Shown: positions 1-9,364, numbered from the stretch's first letter. The stretch is 64,000 nt of DNA from Terrirhizobium terrae (GCF_030323265.1 NZ_CP104992.1:2393501-2457500), one strand, 5' to 3'. Made by a program: numbers and translations. Notes: generated by a model not told the origin, from the sequence alone.

Positions 1-1
1 G

Positions 2-1291
2 TCCAAGGGACGAGACCGTCGCAAGAAAAATCGCGGCGGCCGCGGCCTTCAGGGGCGTCCACTTGCTCAGGGCCAAGGTCAAGGCAAGCAGGGCCACGGT
101 CAGGGTTCCGCCAAGGATGCGCTCGCCCGCGACGCGTTGAACGGCGTCTCGCAGCCGGCGCTCTTGCGTGCCACGTCGTCCCACGCAGCCGAGCGTGGCA
201 ATGGCGCGGCGATCGCCGGCCAGTCCGGTTTCGACGCGGCCATGCCGTTGCGTGACGATCTCTATGCCGCGCTCGATCTCGGCACCAACAACTGCCGTCT
301 GCTGATCGCCCAGCCGACACGGCCCGGCCATTTCCGGGTGGTCGATGCCTTTTCCCGCATCGTCCGTCTGGGCGAGGGGCTGGCCGCCACCGGCAGGCTG
401 TCCACCGATGCCATGGACCGCGCCGTCGAGGCCTTGCGCATCTGCGCCTCAAAACTTGCCTCGCGGCCGATCCGCAAGATGCGGCTCATCGCCACCGAAG
501 CCTGCCGCGCCGCCGCGAATGGCGAGGAGTTTCTGGCCCGCGTCACCGCGGAGACGGGGCTCGACCTCGAAATCATCGACCGCGAGACGGAAGCCCGGCT
601 TGCCGTTTCCGGCTGCTCCTCGCTCGTCGGTCGCGAGGCGCGCTCCATCGTGCTCTTCGATATCGGCGGCGGTTCGTCGGAAATCGCGGTGATCCGTATC
701 GGCGACAACCGGTCGTCGAGGCTTGCCAACCACATCACCCACTGGACCTCGCTGCCCGTCGGTGTCGTGACGCTGTCGGAACGCCATGGCGGCCGCGATG
801 TCACACCGGATGTCTTCGAGGCCATGGTGGTCGAGGTCGAGGGCATGCTGGCGAAATTCGATTGCCCGCCGATCGGTTCGGCCAGGCGTAGTGCGGATCA
901 CGATTTCCACTTGATCGGCACCTCGGGCACGGTCACCACGCTTGCCGGCGTCCATCTCGACCTGCCGCGCTATGATCGCCGCAGGGTCGATGGTCTCTGG
1001 CTGTCGGATGCGGAAGTCTCCGCCATGCAGGCAAAACTGCTCTCCTGGGATTTCGCCGGCCGTGCCGCAAACCCCTGCATCGGTCCGGACCGGGCCGATC
1101 TCGTACTTGCCGGCTGCGCCATCCTGGAGGCGATCCGCCGCCGCTGGCCGAGCCAGCGGATGCGGGTGGCCGATCGCGGCCTGCGCGAGGGGCTTTTGAC
1201 AGATATGATGGCCGATGACGGCGTATGGCGGCGCGGACGCTCCCGTCGCTCGGCGAACGGCGGTTCGGAAGAAGGTTTGAGACGGCGATGA
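2..1291 (+). CDS. ppx: Exopolyphosphatase / guanosine pentaphosphate phosphatase family protein, 5' end cut by window
   Basis: Ppx/GppA family phosphatase, which removes phosphate from polyphosphate or pppGpp. The reading frame is open from base 2, so the true start lies before the window; the visible part is about 429 residues. The first ~90 residues are rich in Gly, Gln, Arg and Lys, a basic low-complexity extension before the sugar-kinase/Hsp70-like fold. That fold begins at ALDLGTNNCRLLIA (about residue 92) and carries DIGGGSSE near residue 219 and GTSGTVTTLAG near residue 307, the phosphate-binding loops of the family. A TTG at 137 is the first listed start-like codon but is not a convincing start, because coding continues upstream of it. 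The stop overlaps the rlmE start (ATGA), so the two genes are probably cotranscribed. Whether the substrate is polyP or pppGpp cannot be decided from sequence. Confidence 0.9.
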   Translation, partial: SKGRDRRKKNRGGRGLQGRPLAQGQGQGKQGHGQGSAKDALARDALNGVSQPALLRATSSHAAERGNGAAIAGQSGFDAAMPLRDDLYAALDLGTNNCRLLIAQPTRPGHFRVVDAFSRIVRLGEGLAATGRLSTDAMDRAVEALRICASKLASRPIRKMRLIATEACRAAANGEEFLARVTAETGLDLEIIDRETEARLAVSGCSSLVGREARSIVLFDIGGGSSEIAVIRIGDNRSSRLANHITHWTSLPVGVVTLSERHGGRDVTPDVFEAMVVEVEGMLAKFDCPPIGSARRSADHDFHLIGTSGTVTTLAGVHLDLPRYDRRRVDGLWLSDAEVSAMQAKLLSWDFAGRAANPCIGPDRADLVLAGCAILEAIRRRWPSQRMRVADRGLREGLLTDMMADDGVWRRGRSRRSANGGSEEGLRRR

Positions 1292-2028
1292 CGAAACCAC
1301 CGGTCGGTATCAACAGGACAGGCCGCAAGCTCGGCCAGAAGGTGAAGAAGGGCAAGCTGAAGGCCTCTTCGCGCCGCTGGCTCGAGCGCCATATCAACGA
1401 CCCCTACGTCCAGCGGGCCAAGCTCGAGGGGTATCGCGCCCGCGCGGCCTTCAAGCTGCTTGAAATCGATGAGAAGCACCAGATTCTCAAAGGTGCCAAG
1501 CGCATCATCGATTTGGGCGCTGCTCCGGGCAGCTGGTCGCAGATTGCCGCCAAGGTGACGAATTCGACGGACGAGGACCCCCGCGTCGCCGCGATCGATT
1601 TCCTTGAGGTCGATCCCTTGCCGGGTGTCAAAATCCTGCAGCTCGACTTTCTCGATGACAGCGCGCCCGAGCTTCTCAAGGAAGCGATCGGCGGCGTGCC
1701 CAATCTCGTGCTGTCCGACATGGCGGCGCCGACGACCGGCCATCACCGCACCGATCACCTGCGCACCATGCATCTCTGCGAAGTCGCGGCGCATTTCGCC
1801 ATCGAGGTTCTGGCCGAAGGCGGCCACTTCCTGGCGAAGACTTTCCAGGGTGGTACGGAAAAGGATCTGCTTGACCTGCTGAAGAAGAATTTCAAGCAGG
1901 TCATCCATGTGAAGCCCGCCTCGTCGCGACAGGAATCGGTCGAGATGTTCCTGCTCGCCAAGCATTTCAAGGGCCGTCGGGCCGTGGAAGCTGATGGCGA
2001 GAACGAGGACGAGACGTCCGAGGTCTGA
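1288..2028 (+). CDS. rlmE: 23S rRNA 2'-O-ribose U2552 methyltransferase RlmE (FtsJ/RrmJ)
   Basis: SAM-dependent methyltransferase that modifies U2552 of 23S rRNA in the large ribosomal subunit. The protein is 246 residues. The SAM motif IDLGAAPGSW is at about 74-83. The K-D-K-E catalytic set of the FtsJ family is visible as K56 (RAAFKLL), D144 (VLSDMAAP), K184 (FLAKTFQGG) and E219 (RQESVEMF). ATG 1288 is chosen because it overlaps the ppx stop as ATGA and gives a normal N-terminus; an in-frame ATG at 1225 lies inside ppx and would add an unrelated stretch. The basic N-terminal ~30 residues (Lys/Arg rich) probably help bind RNA. The gene ends 3 bp from the convergent MFS gene. Confidence 0.96.
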   Translation: MTKPPVGINRTGRKLGQKVKKGKLKASSRRWLERHINDPYVQRAKLEGYRARAAFKLLEIDEKHQILKGAKRIIDLGAAPGSWSQIAAKVTNSTDEDPRVAAIDFLEVDPLPGVKILQLDFLDDSAPELLKEAIGGVPNLVLSDMAAPTTGHHRTDHLRTMHLCEVAAHFAIEVLAEGGHFLAKTFQGGTEKDLLDLLKKNFKQVIHVKPASSRQESVEMFLLAKHFKGRRAVEADGENEDETSEV

Positions 2029-2031
2029 TCC

Positions 2032-3456
2032 TTACTCTCCAGCTTCCGGCTGCACGACGCGTATCCCGCGACGGTGGCCGGAAACGTCTGCGCCCGTCAA
2101 AGGGTCCAGATTGAAGATCGGCACGATCGAAAACACCGAAACGGCCGCCACGATGAAGAAGGCGATGTGGAAATCGCCAAGCTGCAGATGCGTGCCGGAA
2201 AATGCCGAGGACATTTCCAGGATGAAGGCCGCGAAGGCCACGCCGAGCGCAAGGCTCACCTGCTGCATGGCCGATGCCATGGATGTCGCCTGGCTCGCCA
2301 GCTGATCGGAGATTTCCGAATAACCGAGCGCATTAGCGCCGGTGAAGAACAGCGAGCGGAAGAAGCCCGCCACCAGCAACGAGCCGATGATGAGAATATG
2401 CGGCGTCTCGGGCGTAAAGAAGCCGTTGACCGCCGTCATTGCCGCCCCGAGCAGACCGGCAAAAAGCAGTGCGGTGCGGAAGCCGAGCAGCGCAAACAGC
2501 CGCCGGGCGAGAAACTTTACCGTCAGCGCGCCGATGGCGCCGGCGAAGGTGATGAGGCCCGACTGGAACGGGTTGAGCCCGAAACCGAGCTGCAGCATCA
2601 GCGGCATCAGGAAGGGGATGGCGCCGGTCGCGATGCGAAACAGCGTGCCTCCTGTGGTTGACGCCCGGAACGCCCGGTCGTTGAAGATCTTCAGGTTGAG
2701 GATCGGGTGCGGATGCCGCCGGGCGTGACGCACATAAAGGAAGGAGGCGACGAAGCCGGCGATCGCCGCGCTGATGCCGATGGCCGGAGGCAGTGCCGGC
2801 AGGCCAATCACCGATAGACCGAAGACGACGCCCGAGGCGGCGACTGAGGTGAGGAAGAAACCCGTCCAGTCCAGCCGCTCGGTTGCCATCGGCGGCACGT
2901 CGGGCAGGTGGACGCCGGTCAGGTAGATGCCGGCAAGCCCGATCGGCACGTTGATGATGAAGATCCAGTGCCAGGAGAAATAGGTGGTGATGAAACCACC
3001 GATCGGCGGCCCCGTCAGCGGCCCGACGAGTGCCGGGATAGTGAGCAGCGCCATGGCCGAAACGAGTTCGCTGCGCTTGGTGGTGCGCAACAGCACCAGG
3101 CGTCCGACCGGGGTCATCATCGCCCCGCCCATGCCCTGCAGGAAGCGCGACATGACGAACTGGATGAGCAGATCGGAGATGGCGCAGAGTATCGAGCCGA
3201 TGACGAAGACCAGGATCGCCAGCCGAAAGATCTTCTTCGCCCCGAATTTGTCCGACATCCAGCCGCTGATCGGGATGAACATGGCAAGCGCCACCATGTA
3301 GGAGGTCAGCGCTAGTTTCAGCGTGATCGGGCTGACGCCGAGATCGGCAGCGATCGTCGGCAGTGCGGTGGCGATCACCGTCGAATCCATCTGCTCCATG
3401 AACAGCGCGACGGCGAGGATGAGGGGAATGATGCGGTTCATTGAGACGGATGTCAT
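2032..3456 (-). CDS. MFS drug-efflux transporter, DHA2 (EmrB/QacA) type
   Basis: Inner-membrane proton-driven exporter of 474 residues with hydrophobic segments along its whole length. TM1 carries the DHA2-like signature (ALFMEQMDSTVIATALP, about residues 16-32). Motif A is GWMSDKFGAKKIF (about 64-76) and the antiporter motif C region is LVGPLTGPPIGG (about 143-154). Conserved Asp and Pro residues in TM1 match the EmrB/QacA and HsrA/MdtD-like exporters. The substrate cannot be inferred. The start is ATG 3456; a second Met five codons later is possible. It is divergent from the metallo-hydrolase at 3654 and convergent with rlmE. No dedicated regulator lies next to it. Confidence 0.88.
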   Translation of the reverse strand: MTSVSMNRIIPLILAVALFMEQMDSTVIATALPTIAADLGVSPITLKLALTSYMVALAMFIPISGWMSDKFGAKKIFRLAILVFVIGSILCAISDLLIQFVMSRFLQGMGGAMMTPVGRLVLLRTTKRSELVSAMALLTIPALVGPLTGPPIGGFITTYFSWHWIFIINVPIGLAGIYLTGVHLPDVPPMATERLDWTGFFLTSVAASGVVFGLSVIGLPALPPAIGISAAIAGFVASFLYVRHARRHPHPILNLKIFNDRAFRASTTGGTLFRIATGAIPFLMPLMLQLGFGLNPFQSGLITFAGAIGALTVKFLARRLFALLGFRTALLFAGLLGAAMTAVNGFFTPETPHILIIGSLLVAGFFRSLFFTGANALGYSEISDQLASQATSMASAMQQVSLALGVAFAAFILEMSSAFSGTHLQLGDFHIAFFIVAAVSVFSIVPIFNLDPLTGADVSGHRRGIRVVQPEAGE

Positions 3457-3653
3457 GGGATGACAGGCCCGAAAAGAAATAGGTGAGGGCGGTGTAAACC
3501 TCTAATGCTCATCTGCCAAGGATGATCCTGTGCTTTCTCGTTCCGGTGTCACGTCTGCGTGAAACGCAGATTTTCCCGCAGCCGCGTCGTCTACTTTTCT
3601 TGCCATCGCGCTAGATATGCGTGGCGGAACAATCTGCCGTGAGGGAGTGGGAT

Positions 3654-4658
3654 ATGGTTGAAAAAGGTATCGGAAGAAGAACCTTGCTGGGTACGGCTGG
3701 TGTCACCATCCTTGCCGCGCCGGCAATCATTGGCAATCGGGCAGCATTTGCCCAGGACAGCACAAAAGCGAGTAGTGAATTGGCAATCGATCGCGTCACC
3801 CCACCCGACATTCACAAGTTCAAGGTCGGCGATTTCCAGGTTCTCGTCGTCAAGGATGGTTCACGCGCATCCGGCGTGCCGAACGAGACCTTTGGCACAA
3901 ACCAGTCGGCCGAGACCGTCGGCGCGCTGCTTGCGGAAAACTTCCTGCCGACGGACCAGTTCGTCAACGGCTTCTCCCCGACCCTGATCGATACCGGCAG
4001 CGATGTCATCCTGTTCGACACCGGCTTCGGCAAGGCCGGTCACGCCATGGGCGCCGGCCGTCTGGTCGAAGGCATGGCCGCCGCGGGCTACATGCCGGCG
4101 GATGTCACCAAGGTCGTGCTGACCCACCTTCACGGCGACCATATCGGTGGCCTGATGGAAGACGGCAAGCCTGCCTTCGCCAATGCCAGCTACATCACCG
4201 GCCAGACGGAATACGACTTCTGGACCGATGCCGCCCGCGCCGGAACGCCGGCCGAAGGCAACCAGAAGGCCGTGCTTGCCAACGTCAAGCCGCTCGCCGA
4301 AAAGATGACCTTCATCGGCGAAGGCGGCGAAGTCGCCCCCGGCATCACCGGCATGCTCGCCGCCGGCCATACGCCGGGTATGATGATCTTCAACGTCGAA
4401 TCGCAGGGCAAGCGCCTCGTACTGACGGCCGACACGGCAAACCATTTCGTTCTGTCGCTGCAGCGCCCGGATTGGGAAGTGAAGTTCGACATGGACAAGG
4501 CAGCGGCCGCTGCGACGCGCAGACGAGTGTTCGACATGATTGCCAGCGACAAGGTCGCCTTCCTCGGCTACCACATGCCGTTCCCGGCCGTCGGCTACGC
4601 GGAAAAGCAGGAAACCGGCTACCGTTTCGTGCCGAAGAGCTACCAGTTCGACATTTGA
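3654..4658 (+). CDS. Tat-exported metallo-beta-lactamase-fold hydrolase
   Basis: Periplasmic hydrolase of the metallo-beta-lactamase superfamily, 334 residues. The N-terminus has a twin-arginine signal (GRRTLLGTAG, then a hydrophobic stretch and a cleavage site near AFAQD). The zinc-binding motif HLHGDHIGG is at about residues 157-165, with further likely metal ligands in AAGHTPGM and LTADTANH. ATG 3654 is chosen because GAGGGAG sits 6 bp upstream; a GTG at 3621 in the same frame has no such site and would put extra residues before the Tat signal. The closest recognisable relatives are MBL-fold lactonases and generic hydrolases. The substrate is unknown. A strong terminator follows. Confidence 0.88.
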   Translation: MVEKGIGRRTLLGTAGVTILAAPAIIGNRAAFAQDSTKASSELAIDRVTPPDIHKFKVGDFQVLVVKDGSRASGVPNETFGTNQSAETVGALLAENFLPTDQFVNGFSPTLIDTGSDVILFDTGFGKAGHAMGAGRLVEGMAAAGYMPADVTKVVLTHLHGDHIGGLMEDGKPAFANASYITGQTEYDFWTDAARAGTPAEGNQKAVLANVKPLAEKMTFIGEGGEVAPGITGMLAAGHTPGMMIFNVESQGKRLVLTADTANHFVLSLQRPDWEVKFDMDKAAAAATRRRVFDMIASDKVAFLGYHMPFPAVGYAEKQETGYRFVPKSYQFDI

Positions 4659-4690
4659 CGTCAGTTCACGACTGACACGTGAGCCATGCA

Positions 4691-4720
4691 AACCCGGAGG
4701 GGCAGCCCTTCGGGTTTTTT
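4691..4720 (+). terminator. Rho-independent terminator after the metallo-hydrolase gene
   Basis: AACCCGgAGGG, a 4-nt loop, then CCCTtCGGGTT followed by a T run. It separates the metallo-hydrolase gene from guaB. Confidence 0.88.
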
Positions 4721-4847
4721 CTGTTCCCTTCCTGTCATGAACGTGTTACCAGCCCTCGCCAACTTCCATGTATTTCATGCAGAAGAAGCCGGACAGGGAT
4801 TTTCCCTTTTCCGGAGGATTCTGCCTATTCAACCGAAGGAATTGGCA

Positions 4848-6341
4848 ATGGCTCGGATCGTAATCTCGGCAACCGGCGCGGAAGCGCTTACCTTTGACGA
4901 TGTCCTCCTTCAGCCGGGACACTCGGAAATCATGCCGGGTCAGACCAACATCTCCACCCGCATCGCCAAGGATATCGACCTTTCGCTGCCGATCCTGTCT
5001 TCGGCAATGGACACCGTCACCGAAAGCCGTCTGGCGATCGCCATGGCCCAGTCGGGCGGTATGGGCGTCATCCACCGCAACCTGACCCCGATCGAGCAGG
5101 CCGAAGAGGTCCGCCAGGTCAAGAAGTTCGAAAGCGGCATGGTCGTCAATCCGGTCACGATCGGTCCTGACGCGACGCTCGCCGAAGCCCTGTCGCTGAT
5201 GAAGGCGCACGGCATTTCCGGCATCCCGGTCGTCGAAAACGGCGGCCGTCCGGGCCGTCTGGTCGGTATCCTGACCAACCGCGACGTCCGTTTTGCCTCC
5301 GATCCGTCCCAGAAGATCTTCGAACTGATGACGAAGGACAATCTCGTCACCGTCAAGGACGGCGTCGATCAGGGCGAGGCCAAGCGCCTTCTTCACTCGC
5401 ACCGCATTGAAAAGCTGCTCGTCGTCGACAATGACGGCCGCTGCATCGGCCTCATCACCGTCAAGGATATCGAGAAGTCGCAGCTTAACCCGAACGCCGC
5501 CAAGGATGCCCATGGCCGCCTGCGTGTTGCAGCCGCCATTTCCACCGGTTCCGATGGCGTCGAGCGCGCCGAGCGCCTGATCGATGCCGGCGTCGACGTC
5601 ATCGTCGTCGATACCGCCCACGGTCATTCGCAGAAGGTTCTGGACGCCGTTGCCGCAACCAAGCGCATGTCGAATGCGATCCGCATCATCGCCGGCAACG
5701 TCGCGACGTCGGAAGGCACCAAGGCCCTGATCGATGCCGGCGCCGATTGCATCAAGGTCGGTATCGGCCCGGGGTCTATCTGCACCACTCGCGTCGTCGC
5801 CGGCGTCGGCGTGCCGCAGCTCGCAGCCGTCATGGCTTCGGTTGAAGAAGCCAACAAGCACGGCGTTCCGGTCATCGCCGATGGCGGTATCAAGTTCTCG
5901 GGCGATCTCGCCAAGGCAATCGCCGCCGGCGCTTCGGCCGTCATGGTCGGCTCGCTGCTCGCCGGTACCGATGAAAGCCCGGGTGAAGTCTACCTCTATC
6001 AGGGCCGTTCCTTCAAAGCCTATCGCGGCATGGGCTCCGTCGGCGCGATGGCGCGCGGCTCGGCTGACCGCTATTTCCAGGCGGAAGTGCGCGACACGCT
6101 GAAGCTCGTGCCGGAGGGCATCGAAGGGCAGGTTCCCTACAAGGGCCCGGTCTCGGCCGTGCTGCACCAGCTCGCCGGTGGCCTCAAGGCAGCCATGGGC
6201 TATGTCGGCGGCAAGGACATCAAGGATTTCCAGGAAAAGGCGACCTTCGTGCGCATCTCCGGTGCCGGCCTTCGCGAAAGCCATCCGCATGGCGTGACGA
6301 TCACCCGCGAAAGCCCGAACTATCCGGGCGCAAGCTCGTAA
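4848..6341 (+). CDS. guaB: Inosine-5'-monophosphate dehydrogenase
   Basis: Oxidises IMP to XMP with NAD, the committed step of GTP synthesis in the cytoplasm. The protein is 497 residues, close to the 488 of E. coli GuaB. The N-terminal motif TFDDVLLQPG begins the TIM barrel. Two CBS domains occupy about residues 100-215. The IMP-binding catalytic loop GPGSICTTR contains the active-site Cys near residue 312, and the flap region includes GMGSVGAM. ATG 4848 is chosen because GAAGGA lies 7 bp upstream and MARIVISATG is a plausible N-terminus; an upstream in-frame ATG at 4686 overlaps the preceding terminator. It appears to be a single-gene unit with its own terminator. Confidence 0.97.
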   Translation: MARIVISATGAEALTFDDVLLQPGHSEIMPGQTNISTRIAKDIDLSLPILSSAMDTVTESRLAIAMAQSGGMGVIHRNLTPIEQAEEVRQVKKFESGMVVNPVTIGPDATLAEALSLMKAHGISGIPVVENGGRPGRLVGILTNRDVRFASDPSQKIFELMTKDNLVTVKDGVDQGEAKRLLHSHRIEKLLVVDNDGRCIGLITVKDIEKSQLNPNAAKDAHGRLRVAAAISTGSDGVERAERLIDAGVDVIVVDTAHGHSQKVLDAVAATKRMSNAIRIIAGNVATSEGTKALIDAGADCIKVGIGPGSICTTRVVAGVGVPQLAAVMASVEEANKHGVPVIADGGIKFSGDLAKAIAAGASAVMVGSLLAGTDESPGEVYLYQGRSFKAYRGMGSVGAMARGSADRYFQAEVRDTLKLVPEGIEGQVPYKGPVSAVLHQLAGGLKAAMGYVGGKDIKDFQEKATFVRISGAGLRESHPHGVTITRESPNYPGASS

Positions 6342-6376
6342 ATTTCATCGAGTAAGGGTAAAACCTTGCCACAAAT

Positions 6377-6405
6377 AGCCGGGCTGCACAGCGGTCCGGC
6401 TTTTT
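6377..6405 (+). terminator. Rho-independent terminator after guaB
   Basis: AGCCGG...CCGGCT hairpin followed by five T residues, about 35 bp after the guaB stop. Confidence 0.85.
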
Positions 6406-6463
6406 CATTTGTGCTCACGGACAAAAGCACTATTCATGTCGACCTGACACTTCGGGAGACCCC

Positions 6464-6883
6464 ATGCTTTCCACCAATGCAACGCTCTGGCCGATGATTG
6501 CCCATGTGGCGCTCGTCTTTTTCCTTTACTGGCTTCTCTCGGTAAAACGCACCTTCGCGGTGACGCGCGGCAGTGCCAAGGCCAGCCAGTTCCGCGAGAA
6601 CCGTGAGGAGCCGCCGGAAAGCCTGCTGGTCCATAACAGCATCAAGAACCAGTTCGAACTGCCGGTTCTCTTCTATGCCGCCAGCCTGACGCTCTATGCC
6701 TCGACCGCCGATAATTGGGGCACGGTCGCGCTCGGCTGGATCTTCGTCATTTCCCGTTACGTCCATGCATGGGTGCACCTGACCAACAACCGGCTGCGCT
6801 ATCGCCGCCCCGCCTTCCTCGTCGGCTTCTTCACCCTCTTCCTCATGTGGGTCTGGCTCGCCGTCTGGCTGGCGCTCAACTGA
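6464..6883 (+). CDS. MAPEG-family integral membrane protein
   Basis: A 139-residue protein with four hydrophobic segments (about 8-26, 66-84, 89-106 and 117-137), as in the MAPEG family (membrane-associated proteins in eicosanoid and glutathione metabolism). The segment HNSIKNQFELPVLFYA and the later SRYVHAWVHLTNNRLRYR match the conserved Asn/Glu/Arg pattern between helices 2 and 4 of bacterial MAPEG proteins. Some members have glutathione transferase or peroxidase activity. The function of this subgroup is not known and cannot be read from the sequence. It starts at ATG 6464 shortly after the guaB terminator and is probably monocistronic or shared with the following hydrolase. Confidence 0.8.
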   Translation: MLSTNATLWPMIAHVALVFFLYWLLSVKRTFAVTRGSAKASQFRENREEPPESLLVHNSIKNQFELPVLFYAASLTLYASTADNWGTVALGWIFVISRYVHAWVHLTNNRLRYRRPAFLVGFFTLFLMWVWLAVWLALN

Positions 6884-6982
6884 TCCCTGCGGCCGGGAGC
6901 TTTCACGAACACGTGTAGCTTTCCCGGTCTCCATTGCCTGTAGGCTCCGATGCGTGACTTCATTCGGATGAGGAACAGAGCC

Positions 6983-7879
6983 ATGGATAAGGAAGACAAC
7001 GGGGAAATCCCGAAAATCACCCAGGCGATGATCAGCGCCTATGACGAATACACCCATCTTCATCTCGACCGCCGCAAGTTCATGGAACGGTTGACGGCGC
7101 TTGCAGGCTCCGGCGCGGCCGCTGCGGCGATCGCCCCCATGCTCGCCGCCGATGGCGCGCGGGCGGAGATCGTTCCGGCCACAGATGATCGTTTGACGAT
7201 CGAGGACGTCACCTTCCCCGGCACCAAGGGTGTGACGATAAAGGGCTATCTGGTGCGCCCGAAAGCGGCCACCGGCCCGCTCGGCAGCGTCATCGTCATC
7301 CACGAGAACCGTGGGCTCAACGACCATATCAGGGATGTCACCCGTCGCATGGCGCTGGAAGGGTTCAATGCGCTGGCGGTGGACTTTCTCTCGCCGCTCG
7401 GCGGCACGCCGGCCGACGAAGATCAGGCGCGGCAGATGTTTTCCACCCTCGATGCGGCGGACACAGCCGCCAATGCCGAAGCGGCCCGGACCTATCTTGC
7501 CGGCATCGATGGCGCCAACGGCAAGGTCGGCGCGGTCGGTTTCTGCTGGGGTGGCGGCACGGTCAACAACTTCGTCGTCCATTCGCCCGGCCTCAATGCC
7601 GGCGTCGCCTATTACGGTGCCCAGCCGAAGGCCGAGGATGTGCCGGCCATCAAGGCGCCGCTGATGCTCCATTACGGCGGCCTCGACGAGCGCATCAATG
7701 CCGGCATCGCGGCCTATCGCGAGGCTCTGGAGAAGAACGGCAAGACCTTCGAGATTTTCGTCTATGAAGGCGTCAACCACGCCTTCAACAACGATACCTC
7801 CACCGCCCGCTACGACAAGGCGGCCGCCGATCTCGCCTGGAACCGGACGGTTGCCTTTTTCAGGAAGTATCTGGCCTAA
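6983..7879 (+). CDS. Dienelactone hydrolase family protein (YghX-like), probably Tat-exported
   Basis: Alpha/beta hydrolase of the dienelactone hydrolase family, 298 residues. The catalytic Cys-Asp-His set is visible: GFCWGGGT, YGGLDERIN and NHAFNND. The N-terminus carries DRRKFMERLTALAG followed by an Ala-rich hydrophobic stretch ending at DGARAEIV, consistent with a twin-arginine signal, although ~30 residues precede the RR pair as in E. coli YghX. ATG 6983 is preferred because AGGAACAG lies just upstream; an ATG at 6950 is also in frame. The physiological substrate is not known. It is followed by a repeat element. Confidence 0.87.
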   Translation: MDKEDNGEIPKITQAMISAYDEYTHLHLDRRKFMERLTALAGSGAAAAAIAPMLAADGARAEIVPATDDRLTIEDVTFPGTKGVTIKGYLVRPKAATGPLGSVIVIHENRGLNDHIRDVTRRMALEGFNALAVDFLSPLGGTPADEDQARQMFSTLDAADTAANAEAARTYLAGIDGANGKVGAVGFCWGGGTVNNFVVHSPGLNAGVAYYGAQPKAEDVPAIKAPLMLHYGGLDERINAGIAAYREALEKNGKTFEIFVYEGVNHAFNNDTSTARYDKAAADLAWNRTVAFFRKYLA

Positions 7880-7881
7880 AG

Positions 7882-7979
7882 CAGTTCCAGCAAAAGTGGG
7901 AACCGGTTTTGCGTCCGGAACTGCGCTAAGAAAAAGCTGGAGCGTTTTCGCGGTTCGAAGAAAAGCGGAAATGCTCTAG
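7882..7979. repeat. Rhizobial dispersed palindromic repeat between the hydrolase and oxyR
   Basis: Two hairpin-forming modules: GCAGTTCC...GGAACTGC (about 7882-7925) and a second module containing GCGTTTTCGCGGTTCGAAG and AAGCGGAAATGCTC. Sequences of this type recur between genes in Rhizobiaceae. The right end supplies the oxyR stop codon. It may act as a bidirectional attenuator between two convergent genes. Confidence 0.7.
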
Positions 7980-8910
7980 ACAGCAACGGCTTCCGGCGTC
8001 ACCAAACCTGCACTGCCGTTCGTCGGCGGCGAGCAGGCGATGATGGCATCGGCCAGCGCCGCCATGTCCTCGGCGCGACTGCTGGACTTTCGCCAGATCA
8101 GCCCGATTTCGCGCGACGGCGCGGGATCGGCAAACGGCACGATCCGCAGGTTGTTGCGCGCGGTCTCGGAAGAAATCGCCATTTCCGGGATCAGCGTCAT
8201 CCCCATGTCGTGCGACACCATCTGCAGCAGCGTCGCCATCGAGGTCGCGCCGAAATTGACGAGGCTGCGCCGTCCGGCCGTGCCGCAGACCGCCAGCGCC
8301 TGGTCGCGCAGGCAATGGCCTTCCTCGAGCAGCAGAAGCCTCTCCGCATCCACCTGCGCTTCGGTCAGCGGCGAGGTCAGGATATCGCGATCATTATCCG
8401 CCACCGCCATGAAGAAGCGATCGGAAAACAGCACCCGGGATTCGATATTGTCGGCTTCGACGGGCAGGGCGGCGATCACCGCATCCAGCCTGCCGTCGGC
8501 CAGTTCCGCCACCAGTCGGTCGGTCACCGCCTCTTTCAGCTCGATCTCGATTGCGGGAAAATTTTCTCGCAGATGCGGCACGAGATGCGGCACAAGATAG
8601 GGTGCCACCGTCGGGATGATGCCGATGCGGATCAGCCCGCCCAGCAGTCCGCCACGCTCGCGCACACTTTCCTCAAGCCGCTCGACTTCGCCGAGAATGA
8701 CATGGATGCGCCGCAGCACCTCCGCCCCTTTGGCGTCAAAAGCACGCCGGCACGGCTGCGCTCGACCAGCTTGATGCCGAGATGATCCTCCATCTCCATG
8801 ATCTGCGAGGACAGCGCCGGCTGGCTGACATGCACCAGCGCCGCCGCCCGCCCGAAATGCCGCGTGGTCGCCAGCGCCTCGAAATAGCGCATCTGCCGGA
8901 GGGTGAGCAT
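7976..8910 (-). CDS. oxyR: Hydrogen-peroxide sensor OxyR (LysR family); reading frame broken by one base
   Basis: LysR-type activator of peroxide-defence genes, about 311 residues once repaired. The N-terminal winged helix-turn-helix (RQMRYFEALATTRHFGRAAA, then SQPALSSQI) is in one frame; the effector domain is in another. The two join if one G is added to the GGGG run at about 8725-8728, restoring LTPKGAEVLRRIH. The redox pair is present as GHCLRDQALAVCG, nine residues apart as in E. coli OxyR (C199/C208), which separates it from other LysR proteins. The stop lies inside a palindromic repeat. No catalase gene is adjacent, so its targets are elsewhere. The break is most likely a sequencing error. 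Confidence 0.85.
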
Positions 8911-9061
8911 GATAGAATTTCCTGATGGAAAGCGATTGATGTCCTTATCGGAAATTATGATGCGCTGCTTCCATCTTCAAGCGCGAACTGCTGATTGAAA
9001 GTGTATGGAAAAAGCGTACATTTACATGGGTACTTGATCCGCTCGGGGTGGGGCTGCTGTC

Positions 9062-9364
9062 GTGGAGTTGGAGTGGGACGAGGCAAAGAGACAGCAGGTG
9101 CTTCGGGAGCGAGGTGTCGATATTCTCTATGCGGCCCTCATTTTCGAAAGGCCGGTTCTGACGAGGATAGATGATCGGGCCGACTATGGAGAAGTCCGAC
9201 AAATCGCGCTGGGAATGGTTGATGGTGAATGTTTCGTCGTGGTTTTCACGGATCGCGACAATGTCAGGCGGTTGATAACCGCCTGGAAAGGAGGTCGAGG
9301 TGACCGATCACGATATCAGGAAGGCGTCTCTCTCCGACCTGAGAGCGATGAAAGAAGCCGGTAA
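9062..9364 (+). CDS. brnT: BrnT-family type II toxin
   Basis: A small RNase-fold toxin of about 100 residues. The N-terminus LEWDEAKRQQVLRERGVD matches the BrnT signature (WDxxKxxxN/L...HGV/RGVD), and later parts (DDRADYGEVRQIALG, RRLITAWK) align with the family's core strands and C-terminal Arg-rich region. The start is GTG 9062. Its last ~20 codons overlap the antitoxin gene by 65 bp, and the Shine-Dalgarno of brnA (AAGGAGGT) lies inside it, so the two are translationally coupled. BrnT toxins cut RNA and are neutralised by BrnA, which also represses the operon. Confidence 0.8.
   Translation: MELEWDEAKRQQVLRERGVDILYAALIFERPVLTRIDDRADYGEVRQIALGMVDGECFVVVFTDRDNVRRLITAWKGGRGDRSRYQEGVSLRPESDERSR

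Noticed and set aside
4746..6290. Long open frame antisense to guaB (514 codons)
   Set aside because: Mirror of the guaB codon pattern in GC-rich DNA; no family resemblance or ribosome binding site.
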